A stretch of DNA of 64,000 nt from VXPQ01 sp965232485 (lineage in GTDB: Bacteria; Bacteroidota; Rhodothermia; Rhodothermales; VXPQ01), in contig OZ246975.1 in assembly GCA_965232485.1 (NCBI GenBank), forward strand, positions 2,604,001-2,668,000, given 5' to 3'. The position numbers were made by a program, and so were the translations under genes. Below the pieces are notes generated by a model that saw only the letters and a program-made list of their open reading frames with translations, ran no database searches and was not told the DNA's origin. Within the stretch, counting starts at the first letter, position 1. Each line of letters opens with the position of its first letter. Shown piece by piece: positions 11,101-19,371 of this stretch.

Positions 11101-11817
11101 CTCATGCCGCTGGAAGTATCGGTGTCGGCCCGGTTCGGGTATGCGGAGGCGACGGAGGACGGTCGAGAGACAGTGGTGGAGGATGTGTCCGCCTCCCGTT
11201 TTGGGGATTTGTCGGAAATAGTGAATATCTATCCTGCGGCCTTGACGCTCATGCCGGGCGAGCGGGGCGTCGTGCGCTACGGCGTGCGGGAGGAGGCGCT
11301 TTCGTCGCTGGAAGAGGCGGGCTACGCGGCCTTTTTCGAGGTGACGTCTTCTCCTCGCTGGTACGCTCGTGCGGATCGGCTGCCGGAGGAGGACACGGGC
11401 GGCGAGACGGCGCGCGTGACGCTGCGCATACCGGGGGCGTACGCGCCGGGCGAGATCGCTCCGCGCCTGAAGGCGACGTTGCTGTCCTTGTCGGGAGGCG
11501 CTTCGCCTGCGGCGACGTTTTTGCTGGAGACGGACGGCGTTCCTTTCGCGGGCGAGGCGGCGGCCTACGACGGGGAGGGCCGCGCGCTGGGCCGCAGCGA
11601 GACGCTCGCGTATACGCGCAGCCGGGTTCGGATGTCTCTGGACCGGTTGCCGGAGGGCGAGACGGTGTTCTTGCGCTTTACGCCGCACGGGTCGGGCGCC
11701 GCGCCGGAGCCCGTGGCCGTGCCGTGGCGCGCGCCGAGGCGAGACCAGCGAGACATAGGTGCCGCGCAGGGCAGCGGAAGGACGCCGCCGGGCGCCGTCT
11801 TCGCTGAAAAGCCATAA
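5131..11817 (+). CDS. Giant secreted multi-module Ig-like repeat protein (paralog 1)
   Basis: 2228 residues. An N-terminal signal peptide (core VRLVCALVVAGLAWVV, cleavage near AEGQ) is followed by about 16 modules of 90-120 residues. Most modules open with a Cys, then VYEG and a second Cys about 16 residues later (for example CANPAPVYEGSEDIALNC). They continue with a YAWxA-type strand, LLSATDV, SPTF, VPDEV, TYEYRVT and end AEVTVTVL, which reads as a beta-sandwich. A linker rich in proline (DDPPLPPPALAA) precedes the last module. The C-terminal 480 residues hold a DUF4402-like segment, with a DETA repeat at 10639-10684, and then a segment resembling a PapD-type chaperone strand (LTLMPGERGVVRYGV). 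Probably a surface or extracellular adhesin or polymer; export route beyond Sec is unknown. Confidence 0.75.
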   Translation: MPTHSGHTVRLVCALVVAGLAWVVPAEGQTARDEGFPTKGVFPEEYPEVPGVEEACGPFEVPGAFGEGCVEDSGPDAFGAVAGAGGFPNASPDPVLRTAPQLACPAAVFVEEMETGVIDCHAYDEAGEEHLDYYWEPVEGAPRGYLDAPRLTGEDRVNPSIVAPSSPFYDTLESFLSEDATLRYRYRLTATSRVTGPSSWAEVEVFVLLRRPIVYCPLEYEVSAGSEIVLSCEGADPLSFRMDYEAGSEVSWEWEGLWGSNASLLSASDTPSPLFRAPLGGAGETHHYIASMTTTSSGVPRTARRRVSVRVVEGEAADAEAPGALATPSITCKDFEVYPTGEDFRLNCSVTNAPPDVKYRWREREWNWETQKYEYNFFAERLNPRTIPSPHFDMLFEDHINVDPDQSVTGRIDHKFMIRMYDGNNSYDPDMWTKLDSAYATVTIIHPNLLTCEEEYEVYTDEPDFSLQCKANDVSFKFHSFRWIWTPQLDRTFDDRHWELLSLRDSATPLFHVPDTLSKGKEVEYFYYQGCINYYSVPSGYPEIGTYPILIESDNVTVKVRKRPKIAVACTDPVPVYENTADIVFDCEATGAPADFSYSYSWSAAGSTLDTSLLSATDVSSPTFDVPNDVDKDETYEYMLTASIPHELAEDVTAKVTVTVLDYNSLSARCKESYSGWAGSADIVFNCWAIGAPEGSDYKYVWDIRRRHETPATGLSLLSATDVLSPTFSFPDSVGASVTYYYALTVSAKYARSATARVRVTVWPTTYAISVACDRPDPVYEGSGSLALKCSPSGPPDWFSFSWSWQARGSTPDASLLSATNVSSPTFNVPDDVDKDETYEYVVRSSALYSKDGVAEVTVTVLDKPVIVVSCASPDPVYEGSPDFALSCEATGVTEGASYAWRARGSTPDASLLNATDVLSPVFAVPEAVAADATYEYLLTVTSEHGAAATAEVAATVLDKPAIVASCASPAPVYEGSPDVALSCEATGVSDGISYAWTARGSTPDASRLSAADVLSPAFAVPENVAADETYEYLLTVSAENARDGVAEVTVTVLDRPDVIVSCATPDPVYEGSPDIALSCAATGAPEGSGYAFAWAAMGATPAGMLSATDVSSPTFYVPDEAEETTRYEYRITATAPGAEDGSAGVMVTIMNAGEVFLACANPAPVYEGSANVALDCEASGAPEGSDYAFVWEALSGTPAGMLSATDGPTPTFYVPEEVAADETYEYRVTATAENAEPAEAEVAITILNKGALVLTCANPDPVYEGSADITLSCEATGAPAGSDYEYAWAALSATPAGMLSAADGPTPTFFVPDEVDETTQYEYRVTATAENAEPAEAEVAVTVVNAGELFLACASPDPVYEGSEDITLSCEATGAPAGSDYEYAWAALGATPAGMLSAADGPAPTFYVPEEVAADETYEYRVTATAENAEAATAEVAVTILNRGALALTCANPAPVYEGSPDVALDCSASGAPDGSDYAYAWEALGTTPAGMLSALDVSSPTFDVPEEVAANETYQYSVTVTAENAEAATAEVTVTILNRGALALTCANPAPVYEGSEDIALNCSATGAPDGSAYEYAWATLSATPAGMLSALDASSPTFYVPDEVERDETYAYRVTVTAENAEAAAAEVTVTILNRDDPPLPPPALAALALTCANPAPVYEGSEDIALNCSATGAPDGSAYAYAWAALGATPAGMLSALDVASPTFYVPDAVEETTRYEYGVAVSAENAEAATANVTVTVLDRPEARPPAVAFSGDPTSLGVAVSASSLRFGAQPSGAQASLDPLTDRLSTSASGPYHAGRMTLAPDGSLAFDANGELALSIELATPVTLRRITDETADETADETADETGAATLALIPRWSYAASCEQLASEAIGGLRTQTTLAESDCRLLLFGGALDLSGAAPGRYAGNIDVILRTGAGEETHSVEAEVTVVAAPRVITIGPGGVRFDASREIPAALTEGQNLSVYPDMAFMTRDEPSGAFELSNPSLMPLEVSVSARFGYAEATEDGRETVVEDVSASRFGDLSEIVNIYPAALTLMPGERGVVRYGVREEALSSLEEAGYAAFFEVTSSPRWYARADRLPEEDTGGETARVTLRIPGAYAPGEIAPRLKATLLSLSGGASPAATFLLETDGVPFAGEAAAYDGEGRALGRSETLAYTRSRVRMSLDRLPEGETVFLRFTPHGSGAAPEPVAVPWRAPRRDQRDIGAAQGSGRTPPGAVFAEKP

Positions 11818-11898
11818 ACAATTGTCCATATGTTCCGTATTTCTTTAACTTGGCCTGATTCAGACGAAAATTGTTTTTAACGACTTGCTGTAACACTA

Positions 11899-14800
11899 AT
11901 GCGTAGTAACATAGATCGGAAGTTTCTGATCGCTGTTTGGCGTTCAAATCGTACGATTCGTTTGGTTTGCGCGCTGGTCGTCGCGGGGCTGGCGTGGGCT
12001 GTTCCAGCGGAGGGCCAGACCGCCCGGGACGAAGGCTTTCCGGCGAAGGACGTTTTCCCGGAGGAGTATCCGGACGTTCCCGGCGTCGAAGAGGCGTGCG
12101 GTCCCTTCGAGGTTCCCGGCGCGTTCGGCGAAGGATGCGTGGAGCACAGCGGGCCGGATGCGTTCGGACCTGTTGCGGGAGCGGGAGGCTTTCCGAACGC
12201 TTTGCCCGATCCTGTTTTGCGTACGGCCCCGCGCCTCGAGTGTCCCGCCGCCGTGTTCGTCGAAGAGATGGAGACGGGCTCCATCGATTGCCATGCCTAT
12301 GACGAGGCGGGCGAAGAACACCTCGATTATTACTGGGAGCCTGTGGAAGGCGCGCCGCGGGGCTATCTGGACGCTCCGCGCTTGACAGGCGAGGACAGGG
12401 TGAATCCTTCGATAGTGGCTCCTTCGTCTCCGTTCTACGCTACGCTGGAGTCTTTTCTGTCGGAGGATGCGACGCTTCGCTACCGGTACCGCCTGACGGC
12501 TACGTCTCGCGTTACGGGTCTGTCGTCGCGGGCGGAGGTGGAGGTGTTCGTGTTGCTGCGCCGTCCGAGCGTGTATTGTCCCCTCGAGTACGAGGTATCG
12601 GCGGGTTCGGAGGTCGTTCTGTCGTGCGAGGGTGCGGACCCGTTGTCTTTCCGGATGGACTACGAGGCGGGTTCGGAGGTATCGTGGGAGTGGGAGGGCC
12701 TTTGGGGATCGAATGCGTCGTTGTTGAGCGCTTCGGACACGCCGTCGCCGTTGTTCCGGGCTCCTTCGGACGGCGCGGGGGAGACGCACCACTATATTGC
12801 GAGCATGACGACAACCTCGTTGGGGGTTCCCCGCACGGCGCGGCGCAGGGTGAGCGTGCGGGTGGTCAAGGGAGAGGCGGCGGGCGCAGCTGCGTCTGTC
12901 TCCTTGTCGGCGGAGGCTTCGGCGCCGAGGATCGAGTGCGAGGATCGCGAACATTTGTTTGATGTGAATAGCCTCCCTATGATTTGTGACGTATTCGACG
13001 AGCCTGCAGGCGCTACGTATAGATGGACGGCGCGCGGCGGCACGCCGAATACGGATGCGTTAAGCAATCCAAATATTCTCGAACCAACGTTCGAAAGGCA
13101 GCATCACCGTGACGACGTCCTTGATGTGCTGGTGGAAAAAAGGCCCACTGTCTTCGAATACAAGGTGAGCATGCTTGACAGTATGGGGGATGAAGTTGCC
13201 TTCGACGACGTTACGGTGACGCTATTTTTTCCTGATTGGGTAACCTGCACGCCGTTAGAACATGAAGTATATGAAGGCGATCCGGAAGTTCGAGAAGTTC
13301 GATTCGACTGCGAACATCAGCATCCCCAAGGAAGAGGAAGACAATCTTTTGTGTGGACTTCCGGGAAGAGCGTGCCAGACACGCCAGAGTTTGCGGCGCT
13401 CTGGATGGAAGAAGGAGCCCCCCGTAGCCTTGAGCGAAGTCTCATGTTTAACGTTCCGGGTTCTTTGCCCTCAGGCAAAAAGATGCAATCTTATCAGTAT
13501 GGCGTATGTGTTCGTTCTATTTTAGGGGTTGGACGGGGGGGCTTTCACGATACCGCCGGGTGTCAACTGGTTACCGTGACGATGAAAAGGCCTGAGGTCG
13601 CCGTTGCGTGCGCGGACCCCGATCCGGTCTACGAAGGCTCGGACGACATTTCGCTATCCTGCGAGGCTACGGGCGATCCCCCTGATTCGGAATACGCCTT
13701 TGCCTGGGCGGCTCGGGGCGCGACGGCGAACACGGACCTGTTGAGCGCTCTGGACAGGGCTTCTCCGATGTTTTACGTGCCGGACGATGTGGACGCGGAC
13801 GAGACGTACGAGTACCTTCTTACGGTCTCCGTTGCGAAGTATGGGATTGTCTCGACGGCGGAGGTAACGGCGACGGTGCTGAACAAGGTCCCGCTGACCC
13901 TGACATGCGCGGATCCCGATTCTGTCTACGAAGGGGAGGACGACATTGCGCTATCCTGCGACGTCAAGGGCGCTCCCCCTGGTTCGGACTACGCCTTTGC
14001 CTGGGCGGCTCGGGGCGCGACGGCGAACACGGACCTGTTGAGCGCTCTGGACAGGGCTTCTCCGACGTTTTACGTGCCGGACGATGTGGACGAGGACGAG
14101 ACGTACGAATACAGGGTTACGGTCACGGCGGAGAACGCGGAGGCCGCCGAGGCGGACGTAACGGTGACGGTATTGAACAAGGTCCCGCTGACCCTGACAT
14201 GCGCGGATCCCGATCCTGTCTACGAAGGATCGGACGACATTGCGCTATCCTGCGAGGCCAAGGGTGTTTCCGATGGGGCGTCCTATGTTTGGGCGGCTCG
14301 GGGCGCGACGGCGAACACCGACCTTTTGAGCGCTCTGGACAGGGCTTCTCCGACGTTTTACGTGCCGGACGAAGTGGACGCAGACGAGACGTACGAATAC
14401 AGGGTTACGGTCACGGCGGAGAACGCGGAGGCCGCTGCGGCGGACGTAACGGTGACGGTATTGAACAAGGGCGCGCTGGTTCTGACGTGCGCGGACCCCG
14501 ATCCGGTCTACGAAGGCTCGGACGACATTGCGCTATCCTGCGAGGCTATGGACGCTCCCGACGGCTCCGACTACGCCTTTGCCTGGGAGGCCATGGGCGA
14601 CACGCCTTCGGGCCTTTTGAGCGCGGCGGACGTACCTTCGCCGATGTTCGACGTGCCGGACGAAGTGGACGCAGACGAGACGTACGAATACAGGGTTACG
14701 GTCACGGCGGAGAACGCGGAGGCCGCTGCGGCGGACGTAACGGTGACGGTATTGAACAAGGGCGCGCTGGTTCTGACGTGCGCGGACCCCGACCCCGTCT

Positions 14801-17016
14801 ACGAAGGATCGGACGACATTGCGCTATCCTGCGAGGCTATGGACGCTCCCGACGGCTCCGACTACGCCTTTGCCTGGGAGGCCATGGGCGACACGCCCGC
14901 GGGCCTTTTGAGCTCGGCGGACGTACCTTCGCCGACGTTCGACGTGCCCGAAGAGGTGGACGCAGACCGGACGTACGAATACAGGGTTACGGTCACGGCG
15001 GAGAACGCGGAGGTCGCTGCGGCGGACGTAACGGTGACGGTATTGAACAAGGGCGCGCTGGTTCTGACGTGCGCGGACCCCGATCCGGTCTACGAAGGCT
15101 CGGACGACATTGCGCTATCCTGTGAGGCTATGGGCGCTCCCGACGGTTCCGACTACGCCTTTGCCTGGGAGGCCATGGGCGACACGCCTTCGGGCCTTTT
15201 GAGCGCGGCGGACGTACCTTCGCCGATGTTCGACGTGCCGGACGAAGTGGACGCAGACGAGACGTACGAATACAGGGTTACGGTCACGGCGGAGAACGCG
15301 GAGGCCGCTACGGCGGACGTAACGGTGACGGTATTGAACAAGGGCGCGCTGGTTCTGACGTGCGCGGACCCCGATCCGGTCTACGAAGGATCGGACGACA
15401 TTGCGCTATCCTGCGAGGCTATGGACGCTCCCGACGGCTCCGACTACGTCTTTGTCTGGGAGGCCATGGGCGACACGCCTTCGGGCCTTTTGAGCGCGGC
15501 GGACGTACCTTCGCCGACGTTCTACGTGCCGGACGAAGTGGACGAGACGACCCGCTACGAATACGAGGTTACGGTCTCGGCGGAGAACGCGGAGGACGCC
15601 ATGGCGGAAGTAACCGTTACGGTGCTTGACAGGCCAGAGGCCCCCGCCCCGCCGCCCACCGTCGCATTCTCCGCCGACCAGACGTCGCTTGGGGTAACGA
15701 TAGGTGCTTCGTCCTTGCGTTTCGGCGCGCAGTCGTCGGATACGGAAGTATCTCTGGACCCGCTGACAGACCGGGTATCGACGAGCGTCTCAGGTCCGCA
15801 TCATGCGGGCCGCATGACGCTTGCGCCGGCGGACGACCTCTCGCTCGGCGAGAACGGGGAGATGACCTTGTCCATCGAGCTGGTTGCGCCGGTTGCGCTT
15901 CGCCATGAATCGGGCGCGGCGTCGCTCGCGCTGGTTCCTCGCTGGTCTATTGCCCGGTCGTGCGATCAGCTTGCTTCCGAGTCGATAGGCGGTTTGCATG
16001 CGCAGACGACGCTGTCGGAGTCGGACTGCCGCCTGCTTCGCTTCGGGGGCGAACTGGACTTGGCCGGAGCCGCTCCGGGCCGCTACGTGGGGAACATAGA
16101 CGTGATTCTGCGTACGGGCGCGGGCGAGGAGACGCACTCGGTGGAGGCGGAGGTGACGGTCGTTGCGCCGCCGCGCGTGATCACGATAGGGCCGGGCGGC
16201 GTGCGCTTCGACGCCTCGCGGGAGATTCCCGCAGCCTTGACGGAAGAGCAGAAGCTGAGCGTCTACCCGGACATGGCGTTCATGACGCGGGACGCACCTT
16301 CGGGCGCGTTCGAGCTGTCGAATCCGTCGCTCGTGCCGCTGGAGGTATCGGTGTCGGCTCGGTTCGGGTATGCGGAGGCGACGGAGGACGGTCGAGAGAT
16401 TGTAGTGGAGGATGTATCCGCATCCCGTTTTGGGGATTTGTCGGAAATAGTGAATATCTACCCGAGGATTTTGACGCTGACGCCGGGCGAGCGCGGCGTC
16501 GTGCGCTACGGCGTGCGGGAGGAGGCGCTTTCGTCGCTGGAAGAGGCGGGCTACGCGGCCTTTTTCGAGGTGACGTCTTCTCCTCGCCGGTACGCGCGGG
16601 CGGACCGGCTGCCAGAGGGCGTTGTTGTGTCTGACGGGACGGGTCGGGCGTCGATGAGCATACCGGGGGCGTACGCGCCGGACGCGTCCGCTCCGCGCCT
16701 GACGGCGACATTGCTGTCCTTGTCGGAAGGCGCTTCGCTAGCGGCGACGTTTTTGCTGGAGACGGACAGGGTTCCTTTCGCGGGCGAGGCCGTGGCGTAC
16801 GACGGGGAGGGCCGGGAGCTGGGCCGCAGCGAGACGCTCGTGTATACGCGTAGCCGGGTGCGGATGCCCCTGGACCGGTTGCCGGAGGGCGAGACGGTGT
16901 TGTTGCGCTTTACGCCGCGCGGGTCGGGCCGCGCTCCGGAGTCCGTGGCCGTGCCGTGGCATGCGCCGAGGCGGGAGGGGCGAGACATAGGCGCCGCCCG
17001 GATGCGCGTTCGATAG
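11899..17016 (+). CDS. Giant secreted multi-module Ig-like repeat protein (paralog 2)
   Basis: 1705 residues; a tandem paralog of the preceding gene, 81 bases downstream. The first two modules and the C-terminal region are nearly identical to paralog 1, including the signal peptide core and the ITIGPGGVRF segment. About 11 modules are present; modules 3 and 4 (about 12940-13590) are unlike those of paralog 1. Modules 8-11 are almost exact 291-bp DNA repeats. The first ATG gives a longer N-terminal leader (MRSNIDRKF) than paralog 1, so the true start could differ. Same predicted surface or extracellular role. Confidence 0.75.
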   Translation: MRSNIDRKFLIAVWRSNRTIRLVCALVVAGLAWAVPAEGQTARDEGFPAKDVFPEEYPDVPGVEEACGPFEVPGAFGEGCVEHSGPDAFGPVAGAGGFPNALPDPVLRTAPRLECPAAVFVEEMETGSIDCHAYDEAGEEHLDYYWEPVEGAPRGYLDAPRLTGEDRVNPSIVAPSSPFYATLESFLSEDATLRYRYRLTATSRVTGLSSRAEVEVFVLLRRPSVYCPLEYEVSAGSEVVLSCEGADPLSFRMDYEAGSEVSWEWEGLWGSNASLLSASDTPSPLFRAPSDGAGETHHYIASMTTTSLGVPRTARRRVSVRVVKGEAAGAAASVSLSAEASAPRIECEDREHLFDVNSLPMICDVFDEPAGATYRWTARGGTPNTDALSNPNILEPTFERQHHRDDVLDVLVEKRPTVFEYKVSMLDSMGDEVAFDDVTVTLFFPDWVTCTPLEHEVYEGDPEVREVRFDCEHQHPQGRGRQSFVWTSGKSVPDTPEFAALWMEEGAPRSLERSLMFNVPGSLPSGKKMQSYQYGVCVRSILGVGRGGFHDTAGCQLVTVTMKRPEVAVACADPDPVYEGSDDISLSCEATGDPPDSEYAFAWAARGATANTDLLSALDRASPMFYVPDDVDADETYEYLLTVSVAKYGIVSTAEVTATVLNKVPLTLTCADPDSVYEGEDDIALSCDVKGAPPGSDYAFAWAARGATANTDLLSALDRASPTFYVPDDVDEDETYEYRVTVTAENAEAAEADVTVTVLNKVPLTLTCADPDPVYEGSDDIALSCEAKGVSDGASYVWAARGATANTDLLSALDRASPTFYVPDEVDADETYEYRVTVTAENAEAAAADVTVTVLNKGALVLTCADPDPVYEGSDDIALSCEAMDAPDGSDYAFAWEAMGDTPSGLLSAADVPSPMFDVPDEVDADETYEYRVTVTAENAEAAAADVTVTVLNKGALVLTCADPDPVYEGSDDIALSCEAMDAPDGSDYAFAWEAMGDTPAGLLSSADVPSPTFDVPEEVDADRTYEYRVTVTAENAEVAAADVTVTVLNKGALVLTCADPDPVYEGSDDIALSCEAMGAPDGSDYAFAWEAMGDTPSGLLSAADVPSPMFDVPDEVDADETYEYRVTVTAENAEAATADVTVTVLNKGALVLTCADPDPVYEGSDDIALSCEAMDAPDGSDYVFVWEAMGDTPSGLLSAADVPSPTFYVPDEVDETTRYEYEVTVSAENAEDAMAEVTVTVLDRPEAPAPPPTVAFSADQTSLGVTIGASSLRFGAQSSDTEVSLDPLTDRVSTSVSGPHHAGRMTLAPADDLSLGENGEMTLSIELVAPVALRHESGAASLALVPRWSIARSCDQLASESIGGLHAQTTLSESDCRLLRFGGELDLAGAAPGRYVGNIDVILRTGAGEETHSVEAEVTVVAPPRVITIGPGGVRFDASREIPAALTEEQKLSVYPDMAFMTRDAPSGAFELSNPSLVPLEVSVSARFGYAEATEDGREIVVEDVSASRFGDLSEIVNIYPRILTLTPGERGVVRYGVREEALSSLEEAGYAAFFEVTSSPRRYARADRLPEGVVVSDGTGRASMSIPGAYAPDASAPRLTATLLSLSEGASLAATFLLETDRVPFAGEAVAYDGEGRELGRSETLVYTRSRVRMPLDRLPEGETVLLRFTPRGSGRAPESVAVPWHAPRREGRDIGAARMRVR
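14470..15633 (+). repeat. Four tandem 291-bp coding repeats
   Basis: The junction GGCGCGCTGGTTCTGACG recurs at 14470, 14761, 15052 and 15343, exactly 291 bases (97 codons) apart. The units differ by only a few bases, mainly at D/G and S/A codons and in the last unit. This in-frame array encodes Ig-like modules 8-11 of paralog 2 and should be prone to copy-number change by recombination. Confidence 0.9.
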
Positions 17017-17243
17017 ACGTCCAGCGCACGCTGTCGGGCCTCGGCATGATCAACGATGCGCCGGTTTCCCGGACCAGTGCGGCGATCACCGCCCCGGCAG
17101 GCCCCCGCCGAAGGATGAGGCGGCTGCCAGGATTTTCCAGAGAAGCGTTCAGGGCATTGCAATGCTCTCCGACACATTCTCGTTGCGATTGCGCGCAATC
17201 CGCGCGTATCATGCCATCGCGTCCCTGAATTCACCTTGCAGCC

Positions 17244-19196
17244 ATGAAGAACATGACGAATATGTTTCTGTATAGAACGACGACGATAGTCCGGGTTTTC
17301 GGACTGCTGATCCTGTTTGCGGGCCTTTCGGGATGCGGTTCGGCGGAAGAGGCCGCCGAATCCTCCGTCGATTCGCCGAATATTCTGTGGCTTACGGCGG
17401 AGGACATGAGCGCCGATCTGGGCGCATACGGGGACGCTTACGCGGAAACGCCGCATCTCGACCGGTTGGCCCGGCAAGGCGTGACGTATACGAATGCGTT
17501 CGCCACCGCGCCCGTCTGCTCCCCGGCCCGGTTTACCCTTCTTACGGGCGTCTACGCTACGACGGCGGGCACGCAGGGCTTGCGTTCGCAGACGCCCATT
17601 CCGGATGACATTACGGGATTTCCGTCGTATCTGCGGGCTTTGGGTTATTACGCGACGAACAACGTCAAAACCGACTACAATACGTCCGCCGAGCAGCGCC
17701 TCATCGCCGAATCCTGGGACGAGAGCAGCGCCGAAGCGCACTGGCGGGGACGCGAGGACGGACAACCCTTCTTTGCGGTGTTCAATCACATGCACACCCA
17801 CCAGAGCCGCATCTCCTTTCTGGATACGGAGTTTCCTGAGTTGACCGAGGCGCTGGGCGCGCACGATCCCGCCAATGCGCCGCTGCCCCCGTATTACCCG
17901 GACGATCCGGCTGTGCGCAAGACTGTGGCCCGCTACTACGACGCCGTGACCGCCATGGACGCCAATGTGGGGCGCTTGCTGGCCGAACTGGAGGAGGATG
18001 GCGTGGCGGACAACACCATTGTGTTTTTCTACGGGGATCACGGGACGGGTTTGCCTCGCGGGAAACGGGTGCTCTACGATTCCGGCCTGCACGTCCCGCT
18101 GATTATTTATTTCCCCCCGAAATGGCGACATCTGGCCCCGGCCCCGCCAGGATCGTCCACGGATCGCCTGGTAAGTTTCGTGGATTTCGCGCCTACGATG
18201 CTGCGCCTTGTCGGGCAGGAAGTCCCGGCGCATATGCAGGGCGCGCCGTTTCTGAACGCGAACTCGCTGGCGGAGCGGGAATTCGTGTTCGGTGCCCGCG
18301 ATCGGGTGGACGAGGCGTACGACCTTGCGCGTTCCGCGCGCGACGAACGGTTCCTCTACATTCGCCATTATCATCCGCACTTGTCCTGGAACCAGCCGGA
18401 ATTTTTTTCGGACCAGGCGCCGATTCGCCAGGCTATTACGCGGCTTGCCGGGGCAGGGGCATTGAACGCTGCGCAGATGACCTACGCCGGACCTTCGAAA
18501 CCCGCCGAAGAACTGTTCGACACGGTGACCGATCCGTATCAGATCCGCAATCTGGCCGATTCGCCGGCGTATGTAGACGTGCTGGACCGGATGCGAGCCC
18601 GGTTGACCCAATGGGAAGTGGAGACGCGGGACCTCGGCTTTATGGATGAAGCCGAAGCGTTGCGGCTGGCCGAACAGACGGGGCGGACGCCTCTTGAATT
18701 TGCAGCGGATCCGTCCGTGTATCCGCTCACGCGCGTGCTGGATACGGCGAACCTCGCGGGGCGGTCGCGCGCAGCGGGGAGGCAAGCGGCGCTTCTGAGG
18801 GATCCGGACGATGGGGTGCGGTACTGGGCTGTGCTGGGGCTGCATGCGGCGGGGGCGCAGGATCCCCTGAGTCAGGATGCGCTGCGGAACGCCTTGGGCG
18901 ATGCGGTTCCCGCCGTGCGTACGGAGGCGGCGGCAGCGCTTGTAGCGATGAATGGTTCTTCGGAAGCGCTTGCCGTGCTTGAGGAGACGCTGGAGACCGG
19001 CGATCCGCTGGATGTGCTCCGGGCGGCCCGGGCGTTGCAATTGCTGGGGGAGAAGGCGGCTCCCGCCGAGGAAGCGATGCGGCGCGTAATGGAGCGGGCG
19101 CAGGACGAGGCGGCGTACGGTCCCGACGCCTTGTACATCCGCTTTGCGCTGGAACCGGCTCTTGCCGAGGAACAGGGCGTGACGGAGGTGTATTAG
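17244..19196 (+). CDS. Lipoprotein sulfatase (S1 type) with C-terminal HEAT-like repeats
   Basis: 650 residues. A signal peptide ends in a lipobox (LSGC, Cys31). The chain then opens with NILWLTAEDMS, the alkaline-phosphatase-fold start of type I sulfatases. CSPAR at 92-96 is the formylglycine signature; Cys92 would be converted to formylglycine. FFYGDHGTG carries the conserved Asp-His metal ligands. After about residue 500 come alpha-helical repeats rich in A and L (LRNALGDAVPAVRTEAAAAL) that look like HEAT repeats. Probably desulfates a polysaccharide at the periplasm or cell surface. The maturase is not in the window. The stop codon lies inside a hairpin. Confidence 0.85.
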   Translation: MKNMTNMFLYRTTTIVRVFGLLILFAGLSGCGSAEEAAESSVDSPNILWLTAEDMSADLGAYGDAYAETPHLDRLARQGVTYTNAFATAPVCSPARFTLLTGVYATTAGTQGLRSQTPIPDDITGFPSYLRALGYYATNNVKTDYNTSAEQRLIAESWDESSAEAHWRGREDGQPFFAVFNHMHTHQSRISFLDTEFPELTEALGAHDPANAPLPPYYPDDPAVRKTVARYYDAVTAMDANVGRLLAELEEDGVADNTIVFFYGDHGTGLPRGKRVLYDSGLHVPLIIYFPPKWRHLAPAPPGSSTDRLVSFVDFAPTMLRLVGQEVPAHMQGAPFLNANSLAEREFVFGARDRVDEAYDLARSARDERFLYIRHYHPHLSWNQPEFFSDQAPIRQAITRLAGAGALNAAQMTYAGPSKPAEELFDTVTDPYQIRNLADSPAYVDVLDRMRARLTQWEVETRDLGFMDEAEALRLAEQTGRTPLEFAADPSVYPLTRVLDTANLAGRSRAAGRQAALLRDPDDGVRYWAVLGLHAAGAQDPLSQDALRNALGDAVPAVRTEAAAALVAMNGSSEALAVLEETLETGDPLDVLRAARALQLLGEKAAPAEEAMRRVMERAQDEAAYGPDALYIRFALEPALAEEQGVTEVY

Positions 19197-19225
19197 GGGG
19201 AATGCCTTATTTTGGCAAGCCCCTA
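19194..19225 (+). terminator. Hairpin at the sulfatase stop, possible terminator
   Basis: TAGGGG (including the stop codon) pairs with CCCCTA, and inside it TGCC pairs with GGCA around a TTATTTT loop. The hairpin is convincing, but the downstream bases (TAGTTAAACAGG) are not a clean T run, so rho-independent termination is uncertain. Confidence 0.4.
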
Positions 19226-19294
19226 TAGTTAAACAGGTTAAAAAGAAACGAAAACCAATCGAATGAAGCAATTAAAAAATTTATGAAAAAATAC

Positions 19295-19323
19295 TTGACA
19301 ACTTGTTTTTTTTAGATTACACT
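19295..19323 (+). promoter_or_regulatory. Sigma70-like promoter before the AT-rich lipoprotein
   Basis: TTGACA at 19295-19300, a 17-base spacer, then TACACT at 19318-19323, about 49 bases before the ATG at 19372. This is close to the E. coli consensus and unlike the typical Bacteroidota -33/-7 promoter. It lies in AT-rich DNA, where chance matches are more frequent. Confidence 0.45.
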
Positions 19324-19371
19324 GAATGTACCGCACACTAATTGTTAATCGAACAAACCCGAGGCAAGACC

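Noticed and set aside
9877..11829. A 650-codon open frame on the minus strand opposite the first giant gene
   Set aside because: It is Arg-rich with no signal, domain or start context. It mirrors the codon bias and repeats of the real gene on the plus strand.
13580..15640. Regular repeats that could be taken for a CRISPR array
   Set aside because: Units are 291 bases, in frame and coding, with no short repeat/spacer pattern and no cas genes nearby.
16551..19271. A 906-codon open frame on the minus strand opposite the second giant gene and the sulfatase
   Set aside because: It crosses two unrelated plus-strand genes and has no recognisable protein features; it is a composition shadow.
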